A stretch of 64,000 nt of DNA, taken from assembly GCA_019915015.1 (NCBI GenBank), contig JAHBBC010000007.1, positions 558,001 to 622,000 of the forward strand, written 5' to 3'. Numbering within the stretch: position 1 is the stretch's first letter; every line of letters starts with the position of its first letter. The position numbers and the translations under genes were made by a program. This stretch comes from Auriscalpium vulgare. Taxonomy: Eukaryota; Basidiomycota; Agaricomycetes; Russulales; Auriscalpiaceae. Shown here piece by piece: positions 1 through 10,505 of the stretch. Below the pieces are notes generated by a model that did not search any database, was not told where the DNA came from, and was given only the letters and a program-made list of their open reading frames with translations.

Positions 1-383
1 GGTTGTGGCCGCAGAAGGCCGCAGAGACAGCCGTATCGATGCCCCTTTTGGTGCGCGAATATCACTCCGCCCCAAAAATCAGCACTGGTATGCATTGGCG
101 CATCACCTGTTGCATTGTGCTCACATACCTACCCTTATTTCGCTCAGGGTACTGCAGTGCTACTGCATGCATGCGCTTCGCCGCCATCAGCCGGCAGCTC
201 CTGCGGTTGGCGATTCGCGCATCGCGGGCTCGAAGGCTGTGGTCAATGTGCCTCCGAGGTGTTTGTATGTTGTTCAAGAAAAGTCGATGTTGGCTTGGCG
301 GCCGCCTGCCCTCTGAGGTATATATATTCACTGTACCCGGGCCCCATGCTTTTGGCGGCAGCTAGGCCTTGTTTTACCTCGAC
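1..383 (+). promoter_or_regulatory. Promoter/5' flank of aspartic protease copy 1 (first copy of a direct repeat)
   Basis: The block upstream of the ATG at 384 matches 3016-3362 closely, with small indels. It carries a TATA-like run at about 319-327, some 57 bp before the start codon. Short ORFs here are not believable genes because they follow the repeat and are not kept between the two copies. Confidence 0.6.
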
Positions 384-2228
384 ATGCGATCTCCCCGCTG
401 CCTTCTTTCTCTCGGTCTTGTTTTGTTCGGTGCTGCGAACACCACTGCAGCCGCCCGGCTCGACCTTCAGTCCCAACGGTCCGGGCATGCCGTTACTCTC
501 ACTACTACTGCTACGGACTATCGAGTCAACATCACGCTCGGTGGTCAGACTTTCAGTGTGGAGCTGGACTCTGGGAGGTGAGTTCGAGCATGTTCTACTC
601 GCATGTTCCCTGGCTTACCACCTGCTCGATGCAGCTCGGACCTCTGGGTCGTGGGTACTGTACCGAACGCGAAGGACACGGGGGCCAAGGACGATTTAAG
701 TTTCCTGGATGGGACTGACGTCTCTGGTACGCAGAACTTGTGCATATTTATGTTTAGAATCCTTCTTCATGTGCATCATTGTCAGGGCCTATAAAGACGG
801 CGGTGCTGGAGTTGGCTGGATACACTGTACGAGATCAGGCTTTTTGCAAGTCACTCAGTGCATCGCCATTATTCGCCCCGCTAACTGTGCGCACAGTAGA
901 AGTGAAGGACCCGGTTTCGGGCTTTCCAGAAGGGACAGGGATCCTAGGCATTGGACCCCACGGCGCGTCGAAGCTCCGTGCAGCCCTACACAACATGGAA
1001 GGCGACCCACCACTTGATCGGATCCTTGGTCAAAACATCCGCACCTCCAAAGACTACTTCACCGTGTTTTTGAATCGCCTGGATGATGCAGAGGAGACGA
1101 CTGCGGGCACTTTCACTATCGGGGAGACCATACCGGACTATGACAGCATCCTCAAGCAGCCCAAGATCAACGTGACGCAGCTCCCACCCCCGGGAGGCCT
1201 CTTTCCCAAGATCGGCGAGAAGCCGTCCGCCTCGGTAGGTCTTGCCAATTGGCAAGGCCTCCTGGATGAGGACGGCATCATCGGTCCAGATGGCAAGCCG
1301 CTGAATATCTCGAGTGTCGTCCACGGCAATCCAGATGAAAGCAGACAGGTCGTGATCTTCGACACTGGAACAACATTTTCTATCGTACAGGCGTACGTGA
1401 CTGCCTTCACTCTGCATGTGGTATCTAAAGCGACGAGGCACGCAGATCCGTGGCGGAACAGATATACTCTGCAGTCGATGGCGCGACATTTATAGACTTC
1501 CCTGACCCCAAGTGGCTCGTGCCATGTGACGCCGAAGTCAACATCACATTCAAAGTTGGTGGGCAGCTATATCCCATACACCCGCTGGACGCAACATTCG
1601 CTGTCGGAGGTCCCGACAATACTTCCTGCTACGGCGCAGTGCGTGGTGTAGTTTCCCCATGCTTGCGCAACTGATTACTTATATTGGTCGATCGTAGTTC
1701 CAGCCTGCCTCGCAACCCGTTTTCGACTTCGACTTACTGCTGGGCGATGCATTCTGTAAGTTTAACTCGTCGCGAACAGGTGAACGGAAACTCATTGACC
1801 GCAACCTCATAGTGAAGAACACGTACATGCTCATCAACGCCGGCAATTCCGTCGACGGCTCCCGGAAGAGCGCTCCGGAGCCATATATTCAGTTGCTTTC
1901 AATCACGGACCCGGCCAAGGCGCATCTCGAGTTTGTCGCCGCAAGGCTGAACGGGAGCGACACGACGCCGGACGCCCCCACGGCGCTCCTCAGCGGCGCC
2001 GCCGCCGCCGCGACCCCCGCGAACATGCAGGACTGCTTCTTCGAGCGGCACAAGACCGCGCTCATCATTTTAGGCACAGTGGGGGCCGGGCTGCTGCTGC
2101 TGTTGCTCGCGGCCGGGATCTTTGCGGCGGTGAAGTGGCACCAGGCGGCACGGCGCACGTACCGCCCGCTTCACGAGCCGGCGCCGGCGGGGGATATGAA
2201 GAACGTCGCGAGGTTCCGCGATTATTAG
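384..2228 (+). CDS. Membrane-anchored pepsin-like aspartic protease, copy 1 (intact)
   Basis: A1-family endopeptidase, expected at the cell surface or in the secretory path. My model is exons 384-577, 635-726, 786-845, 897-1392, 1446-1638, 1698-1755 and 1813-2228, giving 502 aa. It starts with a signal peptide (MRSPRCLLSLGLVLFG). The first catalytic motif DSGSSDLWV is rebuilt across intron 1, and the second is FDTGTT at about 1360-1378. Other pepsin landmarks are GILGIGP, GIIGP and LLLGDAFLKNTY. After the catalytic domain come a short linker, a hydrophobic helix (LLLLLLAAGIFAAVKW) and a basic cytoplasmic tail. The Thr/Pro-rich stalk seen in the other copies is largely missing. Intron 3 (846-896) would use a GC donor; because it is 51 bp it could also be retained in frame. 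Family assignment is firm; the individual splice sites are my inference. Confidence 0.88.
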
Positions 2229-2760
2229 CTGGCTAGGCGGCGGATAAGTTTTGAAACAGTAGTGGGGGAGGATTTACGAACTCATGATACTCATGCACAC
2301 GGACAACAGCGACTCAGAGTCGACCATTATAAATAGTGCATCGGCGTGATGTGTGTCACCTGCTAATTTATCTTATCGGTGCTCAGGCTGGCTCAGGAGG
2401 TGCAAGTGCGCGAGAGCTTTTGTAACAGGACTGCGTGTAACAGACGGTATAAGTCTCTTCCTGTTTACTCCCCGGGCGGCGACGCTGAGGCTTGACGTGC
2501 AGTGGCACGCTACTCTTGCGATTTGCGGAGTCTGGTAGAGTCGAGTGCATGGCATATGTACTCTGAAAGCCATAGTTGTGACGAATGCAAAAGAACGGTA
2601 ACTCGATCGCGGAGGAGACTGAGCGGCGACGTGACGCGAGCGGCATTTATACCTGAGAGGGCCGTCGGAACGCACAGGCCACCACGTTAGCGTTGTTGTT
2701 TATGAACAGCATTTGTGCCAGAACAAAAACCCGAAACGCGCGTGGAGCGCAAGTGGAGCG
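2180..2760 (+). repeat. 3' end and downstream block of copy 1, repeated at 6262-6990
   Basis: The last codons of copy 1 and about 500 bp downstream recur in direct orientation from about 6262. Within this block, 2610-2760 reads on the minus strand like the protease promoter: a TATA-like element in reverse at about 2645, next to the reverse complement of the promoter stretch that precedes the other copies. It is therefore a chimeric duplication unit, not a gene. 2761-3015 holds nothing I can support. Confidence 0.65.
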
Positions 2761-3015
2761 CGTTCCGAGGACCGGCCAAGACAGTGGAACACGCCAGCTT
2801 TAATTTGTCGCGTCTCAGGCTGCTCTCATATTGAACGTTTGAGCTCCCAGCTGCCCGTCTGTCTCCGTGCTAGGTCACCGTCGTCCCCGAGCGTGCTCAG
2901 CCGCCTCTGTCATTATGAAGAACTCAACATACCTGTCACAGAACTTTCGCACACTGTGAAGTAATAGTCGCACTTTGGTCACACTTGTTGCTAACGAATG
3001 GCTGCGTAAATTCCA

Positions 3016-3362
3016 GGTTGTGGCCGCGGAAGGCCGCAGAGACAGTCGTATGGAGGCCCCTTTTGGTGCGCGAATGTCGCTCCGCCCCAAACAAGCAGCA
3101 CTGGTATGCATTGATGCAGCACCTGTTGCCATTGTGCTCGCTTGTCCAGGGTACTGCAGTGCTACTGCACTTCGCCGCCATCAGCCGGCAGCTCCTGCGG
3201 TTGGCGATTCGCGATTCGCGCATCGCGGGCTCGAAGGCTGTGGTCACCGTGCCTCCCAGGTGTTTGTATGTTGTTCAAGAAAAGTCGATGTTGGCTTGGC
3301 GGCCGCCTGCCCTCTGACGTATATCGGTTTTTTGTGACGCATTGCAGCGGCTAAGTCTCGAC
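3016..3362 (+). repeat. Second copy of the aspartic-protease upstream block
   Basis: Direct repeat of 1-383 by eye, ending just before the ATG of a truncated protease at 3363. The TATA position is degenerate here (acgtatatcgg near 3318). Confidence 0.6.
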
Positions 3363-3548
3363 ATGCGACCTCCTCGCTGCCTTCTTTCTCTCGGTCTTGT
3401 TCTGTTTGGTGCTGCGAGCACCACTGCAGCCGCCCGGCTCGATCTTCGCTCCGAACGGTCGACAGCACTCCTTGAGCGGTCAGATAACGGCGGCAGTCAT
3501 GCCGTTACTCGCGCCGTATATGCTTGGCCAAGGTGTAATCCTCAATAA
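3363..3548 (+). pseudogene. N-terminal stub of an aspartic protease
   Basis: The start MRPPRCLLSLGLVLFGAAST and the following ~30 residues match the signal peptide and propeptide of copy 1. After about 3515 homology stops, well before the first catalytic Asp, and the sequence continues into the block that also precedes copy 4 (3520-3900 resembles 12908-13290). The frame ends at a stop at 3548. This is a breakpoint remnant with no catalytic residues. Confidence 0.75.
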
Positions 3549-4140
3549 CATGAGACCTATCCTCGCGGCTTCTTCGTGTCCACTCCGAGTCACCAATACC
3601 ATCATTGTCAACCGCGACGCCCGATCGAAGATACTCAGCCGCCGTTCGACGAACAGGGCCGCGCGATAATCATCGCTGTGAGGCAATAGCTGTGCGCGTA
3701 CCCTGGCCTATCCATACGTCTGGCTTTCCTGTCGACGAATAGCTGGGCGAAATCATCTTAGTGCCGCCGAAGGCACAGGCCTTGCCGACAGTGGTACGTA
3801 GCGCCGCGGAGATTCGATACACCGGCGAAGGGCGGTGAGCAGCTTCTATGGGCGCATCACCCAGCGCGGTATGGTGCTCGAGTACTCACCGCTGTGTTTT
3901 TAAGTGCTGCATTGCATTCCTATGCGTCCCCGCCATCACCGGTCAGCCGTCCGAAGGCTACCAGCGGCTCGCGTCTCACGGACTCAAACGCTGCCGCCTC
4001 CACGCGCGTCCCGCGGATTTGTTCTGGCACAAATGCTGCTCGCGAACGATCGTCGATCAACATTAACGTAGTGGCCTGTGCGTGCCGCCCGCCCTCTCAG
4101 GTATATATGCCGCTCACGTCGCGACTGAGCCATACTACTA
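3520..4140 (+). promoter_or_regulatory. Upstream block and promoter of copy 2
   Basis: About 600 bp shared with 12908-13525 upstream of copy 4 and partly with 10010-10495 upstream of copy 3. The TATA-like gtatatat is at 4101-4108, followed by gccgctcacgtcgcgac at 4109-4125, a degenerate version of the perfect palindrome found at copies 3 and 4. The short ORFs inside are not kept between repeats. Confidence 0.55.
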
Positions 4141-4152
4141 TTTTCCCTCGAC

Positions 4153-6147
4153 ATGCGGTCTTCTCGCTGCCTTCTTTCTCTCGGCTATCTTTCCTTCGCT
4201 GCTATGAGCAGCGTGGTAGCCGTCAGGCTCGACCTTCAATCTCAAAGGTCGCCAGACCTGTCGAGGCGGGAAAGCAGCGTGCACGCTGTTACCCTCAACG
4301 CTACCGAAAACGACTATAGTGTCAATATCACTCTTGGTGGTCGGGCCTTCACTGTGGTACTAGATACGGGAAGGTGCGAGAGGCTATCATATCTGCCTGC
4401 CACGGGCCACGTCTGACCCTCAATGCAGCTCCGACCTCTGGGTGTCGGGCGCCGTATCGAACGCGAATTTGACGGGATTCAACTCTTCTGTCAACTACCT
4501 GGATGGAACCGCAATCAGCGGTACACACTGCTCCTACCCAATCTTTCACCCGTTTCTCATGTAACGTTTTCCACAGGGCCTATAAAGACGGCCGTACTGG
4601 AGCTTGCTGGGTTCACGGTACCAGATCAAGCTTTTAGTAAGCCTCAACGAGTCAACTGCTCTCCCTGCTGCTGACTCTCGTGCCCAGTGGAGGTGACGAC
4701 TGGAATTTTCAATGCCTCTGCCACCTTCCCTGAAGGCACAGGACTTATGGGCATCGGACCCCATGACGCCTCGCAAATTCTTCAAGTTTCCAGGCAGCTT
4801 GAAGATGCCCCACCATTGGATCGGATTTTCGGTCAAAATATCAGCACTTCTAACTACTTCACTATCTTTCTGAATCGCCTGAATGATACCGAAGAAACGA
4901 TCCCGGGCACTTTGACTATTGAGGAGGTCATTCCTGGCTACGACAGCATCTTCGAGCAGCCCAAGCTCGGCGTGACAGCCTATCCCCCGAGGAGAGTGCT
5001 TCCAATTGGCAAGTCCTCCTGGACGTGGACGGCATCATCGGTCCAAATGGCAAGCCGCTTAACCTTTCGAGTTCCATTCCAAGCAACCCGGACAAACGTA
5101 GACTGGTCACCGTTTTCGACACTGGGTCAACATTCGCTCGTGTGCTACCGTATGTGACTTCGCTGGCTGGGGGTGGTTTCCAACTGACACAATGACTTGA
5201 CGCAGATCCGTGGCGAAACAGATATACTCTGTAATCGAAGGCGCCGTGTTTGAGCCTTATTCTGAAGCCACGTGGTTGGTTCCCTGCGAGGCCGAAGTTA
5301 ACGTCACATTTAAATTCGGCGGTCAGCTATATCCCATGCACCCCCTGGACTTAGCTGTCGTAGGCGGTGACGACGATCTCTGCCAAGGCGTTGTTCGTAG
5401 TATATTATCAATACTCTCAGAAATGATTACTCACATGTGTCGATCGTAGTTTCAGCCTTCCCCGGAACCGGCCCCCGACTTCGACTTACTGCTGGGCGAT
5501 GCATTCTGTAGGTTCAGCTCTTCGTACCGGCAAGTGTAACGTAAACTTATCGACTGCGCGTCTCAGTGAAGAGCGTGTACATGCTCATCAACGCAGGTGA
5601 CTTCGTCGCCGGCGCCCCAGGGGGGCCGAACATCACTGCGTCGGCGGCGCCATATGTCCAGCTCCTCGCCCTCACCGACCCCGCCAAGGCGCACCTCGAG
5701 TTTGTCGCTGCGCGGCTGAATGGAAGCGATACCACGGGCAACCAGACTTTCAACCCGGTTCCGGACGCGTTCATCTTCGGCATCGAGGAACCACCCGTGT
5801 CCACTGACCCCCCCGCGTCCACTGGGCCCCCCGTGCCCACTGACCCCGATACACCACACACGAACCAACAAACACCCGGCAGCGCCGCGTTGCTCAGCGG
5901 CGCCGCCGCGTCCGCCGCGCACCAGCAGGACTGCTTCTTCGAGCGCCACAAGACCGCGATCATCGTCGTGGGCGCCGTTGGGGGCGTGCTGCTGCTGCTG
6001 CTGCTCGCGGCCGGTATTTTCGCCGCGGTTAAGTGGCGGCAGGCCGCGCGGCGCGAGGGCACGCGACCGGCGCGCGTGTACCGTCCGCTGGACGACCCCG
6101 CGCCGGCGGGCGAGGGGGAAAAGGTCGCGGGCTATAGCGATCTATAG
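4153..6147 (+). pseudogene. Aspartic protease copy 2 with a one-base frameshift
   Basis: Same architecture as copies 1 and 4. Exons by homology are 4153-4373, 4429-4520, 4577-4636, 4688-5149, 5206-5392, 5450-5507 and 5567-6147. The signal peptide, DTGSSDLWV, FDTGST and the C-terminal transmembrane helix are all recognisable, and a long Pro/Thr/Ser stalk (repeats of STDPP, STGPP, PTDPD) precedes the helix. In exon 4 the C-run at 4984-4988 is one base shorter than in copy 4, so YPPEEGASSWQG becomes YPPRRVLPIGKSS and the reading frame is lost until the other frame resumes correctly. It is either a recent pseudogene or a base-calling error in a homopolymer; all other parts look functional. Confidence 0.78.
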
Positions 6148-6261
6148 GTGGCGGACACGTTTTTACGGGCTCACGGACGCTATGTGCTTGGTGCTGTAAG
6201 TGGTCGTCATGATCTGTGACTCAGCCTGCGACTTACTCACACACTGGCAGATTGACTATCA
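6148..6261 (+). repeat. 3' flank shared by copies 2 and 4
   Basis: The sequence after the stop of copy 2 matches that after copy 4 (15510-15625) up to 'gattgactatcat', where copy 2 jumps to a copy-1-like 3' end. This marks a recombination junction at about 6262. Confidence 0.6.
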
Positions 6262-6337
6262 TAGCCGGCAGGGGATATGAAGAACGTCGTGAGGTTCCGC
6301 GATTATTAGCTGGCAAGGTGGCGGATACCTATCACAG
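6262..6337 (+). pseudogene. Detached 3' end of a copy-1-like aspartic protease
   Basis: Matches the final codons of copy 1 (GDMKNVxRFRDY, stop) and its 3' flank, but nothing of the gene body is present upstream. Confidence 0.65.
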
Positions 6338-6603
6338 TAATGGGGAAGGTTTTACGAACTCATGATACTCATGCACACGGACAACAGTTTATGACATGGA
6401 CAGTACGATTCAGAGTCGATCCTTACATAGTGCATTGGCATGATGTATCTCTGCTAATTTATGCCATTGGTAATGGGCAAGGTTTTACGAACTCATGATA
6501 CTCATGCACACGGACAATAGTTTATGACATGGACAGTACGACTCAGAGTCGATCTTTACATAGTGCATTGGCATGATGTATCTCTGCTAATTTATGTCAT
6601 TGG
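6338..6603 (+). repeat. 133-bp tandem duplication
   Basis: Two adjacent near-identical units, 6338-6470 and 6471-6603, each starting taatggg(g/c)aaggttttacg and ending with atttatg(c/t)cattgg. The unit is present once behind copy 1 (about 2262-2382), so the duplication happened in this derivative block. Confidence 0.8.
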
Positions 6604-6809
6604 GGCTCAGGCTGGCTCAGGAGGTGCAAGTGCGCGCGTGTAACAAACGGTAAAATTTTCTTACTGTAAATTTACTCCCCGGGCGCCGACGCTGAGGCTT
6701 GACGTGCAGCAGTGGCACTGCGCTTCTTTTGTGATTTGTGGAGTCTGGTAGAGTCGGGGCATATGTATTCTGAAAGCTATAGTTCAAGTGACGAATGCAA
6801 AAGAACGGT

Positions 6810-7145
6810 AACTCGATCGCGGAGGAGACTGAGCGGTGACGTGACGTGAGCGGCATTGATACCTGAGAGGGCCGTCGGCACGCACAGGTCACTACGTTGA
6901 CGTTGTTGTTTGCGAACAGCATTTGTGCCAGAACAAAATTCCGAGACGCGCGCGGCGCGCGTCCGAGTTTGCGCCTGTGAGATGCGAGCCGGCCGAAGTG
7001 ACGGTACCGGTGGTGCACAGGGATGCAGCACTTGAACCCAAAGAGAACAGCGGTGATGAGTGCTCCAGCACAATAACGCGCTGGGTGATGCGCTCATAGA
7101 AGCTGCCTTCGCCGGTGTATCGACTCCCCGCCGCGCGGCGTACCA
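6810..7145 (-). repeat. Inverted copy of the aspartic-protease upstream region
   Basis: Read on the minus strand this matches the + strand at 3798-4135 and 13180-13520, including the degenerate TATA and the gccgctcacgt motif next to it. It abuts the decayed S53 protease gene. Confidence 0.65.
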
Positions 7146-8345
7146 GAAAGAAGTTGACAATATCCAAGAAAGAAGCCTTCGATGTCATCATCGTGGTAAT
7201 TGTCGCCGACGGAGATGAACACTGTGGGCACACCGGTCGCGACGCCGATGGTATACTGAATGTCGAGCTCCTGCACTTCCTGTCAGAAACTGGAAGTGTG
7301 GTCTGGTAAAGACGAAGAACTGACCGCCTCGATGCCAGCCTTGCTAGTCCTCTGGTCGTTGATTCCGCCGTAGAGAGTCTCCAAGGTGAGATTGGTCGAC
7401 GAGGAGATATCCTTGCGGGTGGTCTCCAGGAATAACTGTACATGTCTGATCAGCCCGTGCCCCGTTGGCCGGCTGAGTTACAGTAGATTCCGCACCTTCA
7501 GGTCAGCAAGATTCTAATACTGCTCGAGGAGCCCAGCGACAGCGATCGAATTTGACTTCTGAGTCCAGCCGTGGACGGGATGCCGTAGAGCGACTGGAGG
7601 CAGGTAGGAGAGAAATTGCCGTTGCAGGCCGCCAATGTGTTGACATTGCCTCGCGGAGCGATGGACAGGGATGTGGACACCGCCGGAGATCCACGATGGC
7701 GGGTGAATCTGTTCATTATCTGTGATCAGCAAGAAAACTCGTTTTGAAAAGGCACGTGGCAAGTACGAGATCGTCGGGTGCACGAGGTTGATGTGCTCCT
7801 TGAGGGATCCCGGGATGGAGTACTTCAGAGTGCGAATGGAATCCACGCCGGATTCGTCGTGTGTGAAAGTGGTGAACTGCGCATCGAAGAGTTCATTGGC
7901 CTTCTCGACAGTCGTCTGGATGCCAATCCAGTCGCTATGGGGGGACATCTTGGTCCCCGTCAGGCCATTCTCGGCGAGCCAGGCATTGACAGCATCGACC
8001 GTCTCCGACGTCGGCGCGCAAAATTGTGCACCTATGTCACAAAAGATTCAGTACAGGCCGTCGACCCTGGCAGTGATTGCCCACCTCTTCCTTGGCCAAA
8101 TGCTGCCCGTAATTAGCACTGCTGGGCGCGCTAACGTCGTATAGTGCGTCCTGGAGCCCCTTGACGTCGATATGCTTGAGCGCCAGACGCAGCGCGAGCA
8201 CCTTGTCCGAAGGCGCGGGGCCCTTGTTGGTGAAGCCCGCCGGTGCGTACTCGCGGCGCTCATGCTCATGCAGGTCGCGGGTGGCATGCGGCTTGGCGAG
8301 CGCTAGGGTGATTAGGGACGTGAGGAAGAGGGCGACGTTGACCAT
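7095..8345 (-). pseudogene. S53 sedolisin / tripeptidyl-peptidase pseudogene
   Basis: The N-terminus from the ATG at 8343-8345 has a signal peptide (MVNVALFLTSLITLALA) followed by pro-kumamolisin features (PSSANYGQHLAKEEV, then APTSETVDAVNAWLAENG and ITTVEKANELFDAQF-like text). A linker typical of fungal tripeptidyl peptidases follows (NGNFSPTCLQSLYGIPSTAG, then SIAVAGLLEQY in another frame, then LDIQYTIGVATGVPTVFISVG). The reading frame changes several times and the protein stops soon after the start of the catalytic domain. The Ser active-site region is missing and the 3' end is joined at about 7145 to an inverted protease promoter block. A minus-strand TATA (cctatataatgg) lies near 8420-8432. 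Clearly non-functional. Confidence 0.75.
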
Positions 8346-10005
8346 CGTGGTTGGGCTGGACTCCGGAGGAATGAGACGATGGGACGCACTTGGACTTGGA
8401 GAATGCAAGTTCGCCCAACCCATTATATAGGCTGCTACCCATGACTGGGCGGGCGGCAAGTATACAAGAAGTCAGAAAGCGGCGGATGACGTTCTCCGAC
8501 TTGGAGTCGACACGTAAGCCTTCGCGGGCCTCACGGGCAATTGATCTGAGGGCGGTGTCAATACCGTACGCACGGAAGACGGCGCTGTTGTTGTAAGGTC
8601 ACGGCACCGTTGTGCCACAAAGGCAAACAGGTCACTCACCAACTATGGGTTGCTCGTGAACACATGTTTTCCGGGTCTCCATGATGACCGGTGGCTGAGC
8701 AACTTCTATTTATCAAATGGAAGTCGTACACGGATAGTCTTGCGTGCTGGGTGCTGCCGCTAACTTGTATGACTGATTTCTAGTCGAGTGCTGGCGCGGC
8801 GTCATATTGGACCACGAAGTCGACTTCAAAGGCCGCGGTCATGGACAACGGGTCGAGACTTGCGGCGAAGATGACGATTTCTCAGAGCACTGCCCTTGGA
8901 TGGCTGCAGGCTATCACGACCGTAGATCACGTCCACCATCAAATGCAAGCTCACCCGCCGGCGCGTCGGGCAACGGCGCTGATTAAGTAGTAAATATGCA
9001 TAAGTAATGCGTCACTGGCGTTCCTGTACTCACTGATACTACTTAGTGCTATGCGCTGACTTCAAGTCATAGGCGGCATGGCAGTGCTCACATAAGTTCC
9101 TGTCCGCACTAGCACGGCCTCACCAAACAGAATTTCCCGACGGCCTGGAGGTGACCTTGCACCGGGACGGTCCTAGTGTATTTGAAAGCTTAGAAAGCGT
9201 GGCGGTTGCGGAAGCCTTGCTGGAGAATTGCTGCGATTGAGGGCCAGATGAGAGAAAGAGGCAACAGTCGGCCGGCGCCAGTGGTGGTAGTAGAGAGGAA
9301 AGACTTGCGCTTGAGTGAACTCACGTGGACGCAAAGCAGCTCCGGCCCCCGGGCCGGGTTTGTCACTGGCTGGCTGGTCGCTAGTCTCACCCGCACTCTC
9401 GCCACCCTCGTCGAACCTTAGCTTCATACCAAGCGGTCCGGATACCTCGGCCTGTGGACCTGCTAACTACCCTAGAGCCCGCCTACCAATGCCACGACGT
9501 GCGTTCAGGGCGCGACCGTGACTCCGTAAGGAAGCATAGCCTGAGGAGACTGGAGTTACGGCGGTTACAAACCACTCGGGAGAGCTCTGCGTGGAATGCG
9601 GTGCGCAAAATTTATGAGGTGCGCGGAGTAAAGCTTCAAGTCTTCAAGTTGCTTCGAAAAATTGTAAAGTCCGTCGTATGGTGAAAGCGGAGTCATTCGA
9701 AGTGTGCTATCATCCTCACGGCTCCATCGTGCCCTTTTACCACCTGTGCTTCCATCCTAGCTCCAACCTAGCGCCGTCGATATGGAGACCCGACTGCTTC
9801 CCGTATACCGTCCTGCCCGAGCATATTCAGCCAGCGTCTCCGCCTATCTCTACGAACAGCGCTGAAGAGCCCTGATCCTGAGCGGGGCGCGCAAGGATCA
9901 TCGTTTTGAGGTGATAGCCGGGTCTATGGGGCGCGTGCACCAGGCTCTTGGAAAGTCCGTCTAGGAAAAGCTGGGCGACACCCTGGTACCGCCAGCGACA
10001 CAGGC
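8346..10005. other. Decayed intergenic stretch without supported genes
   Basis: Past the S53 promoter region I see only short, unsupported frames. A minus-strand open stretch at about 8470-8620 (NNSAVFRAYGIDTALRSIAR) might be a gene fragment but I cannot assign it. Confidence 0.4.
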
Positions 10006-10505
10006 TTACCGGTGCCCTTTCTGGTAGCGGGGAGTCGAATACCGGTGATGGGATTCACAAAATGGTCCTGACGGTGAGTAGCTTCCATGGGCGCATAAAC
10101 TAGCGGCATTGTTCTGGAGTACTAGCTCATCACCGGTGTTTTTGGTCTAGGATGTGCGCTTCGCTGCCGCCCACCCATTAGCCACCGACCCGTCGGAACT
10201 TCATGAGCGCACACGCTGCGCTTCGCGTTTCTCCCAGTATCGCTCTGGCACAATATTCCTATGCGTCCCCGCCACCACCGGTCACTAGCAGCCGTCAGAC
10301 TACGAGCCGCTCGCGTCTCAGAGCGCAAACGCTGCGCTCCCCGCGCGTTCCCGGGAATATGCTCTGGCCTCAATGCTGCTCGCGAACGATAATCGATCAA
10401 CGTTAAGGTCGTGGCTTGTGCGTGTTGCCCTGTCAAGTATAAAGCCGCTCACGTAGCGGCTCAGTCTGCTCTGCGGCTAAGCCATACTATTTTCCCGGCC
10501 TCGAC
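10006..10505 (+). promoter_or_regulatory. Promoter of aspartic protease copy 3
   Basis: Partial copy of the shared upstream block. TATA-like gtataaag is at 10437-10444 and overlaps the perfect inverted repeat GCCGCT-cacgt-AGCGGC at 10444-10460, about 46 bp before the ATG. Confidence 0.6.
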
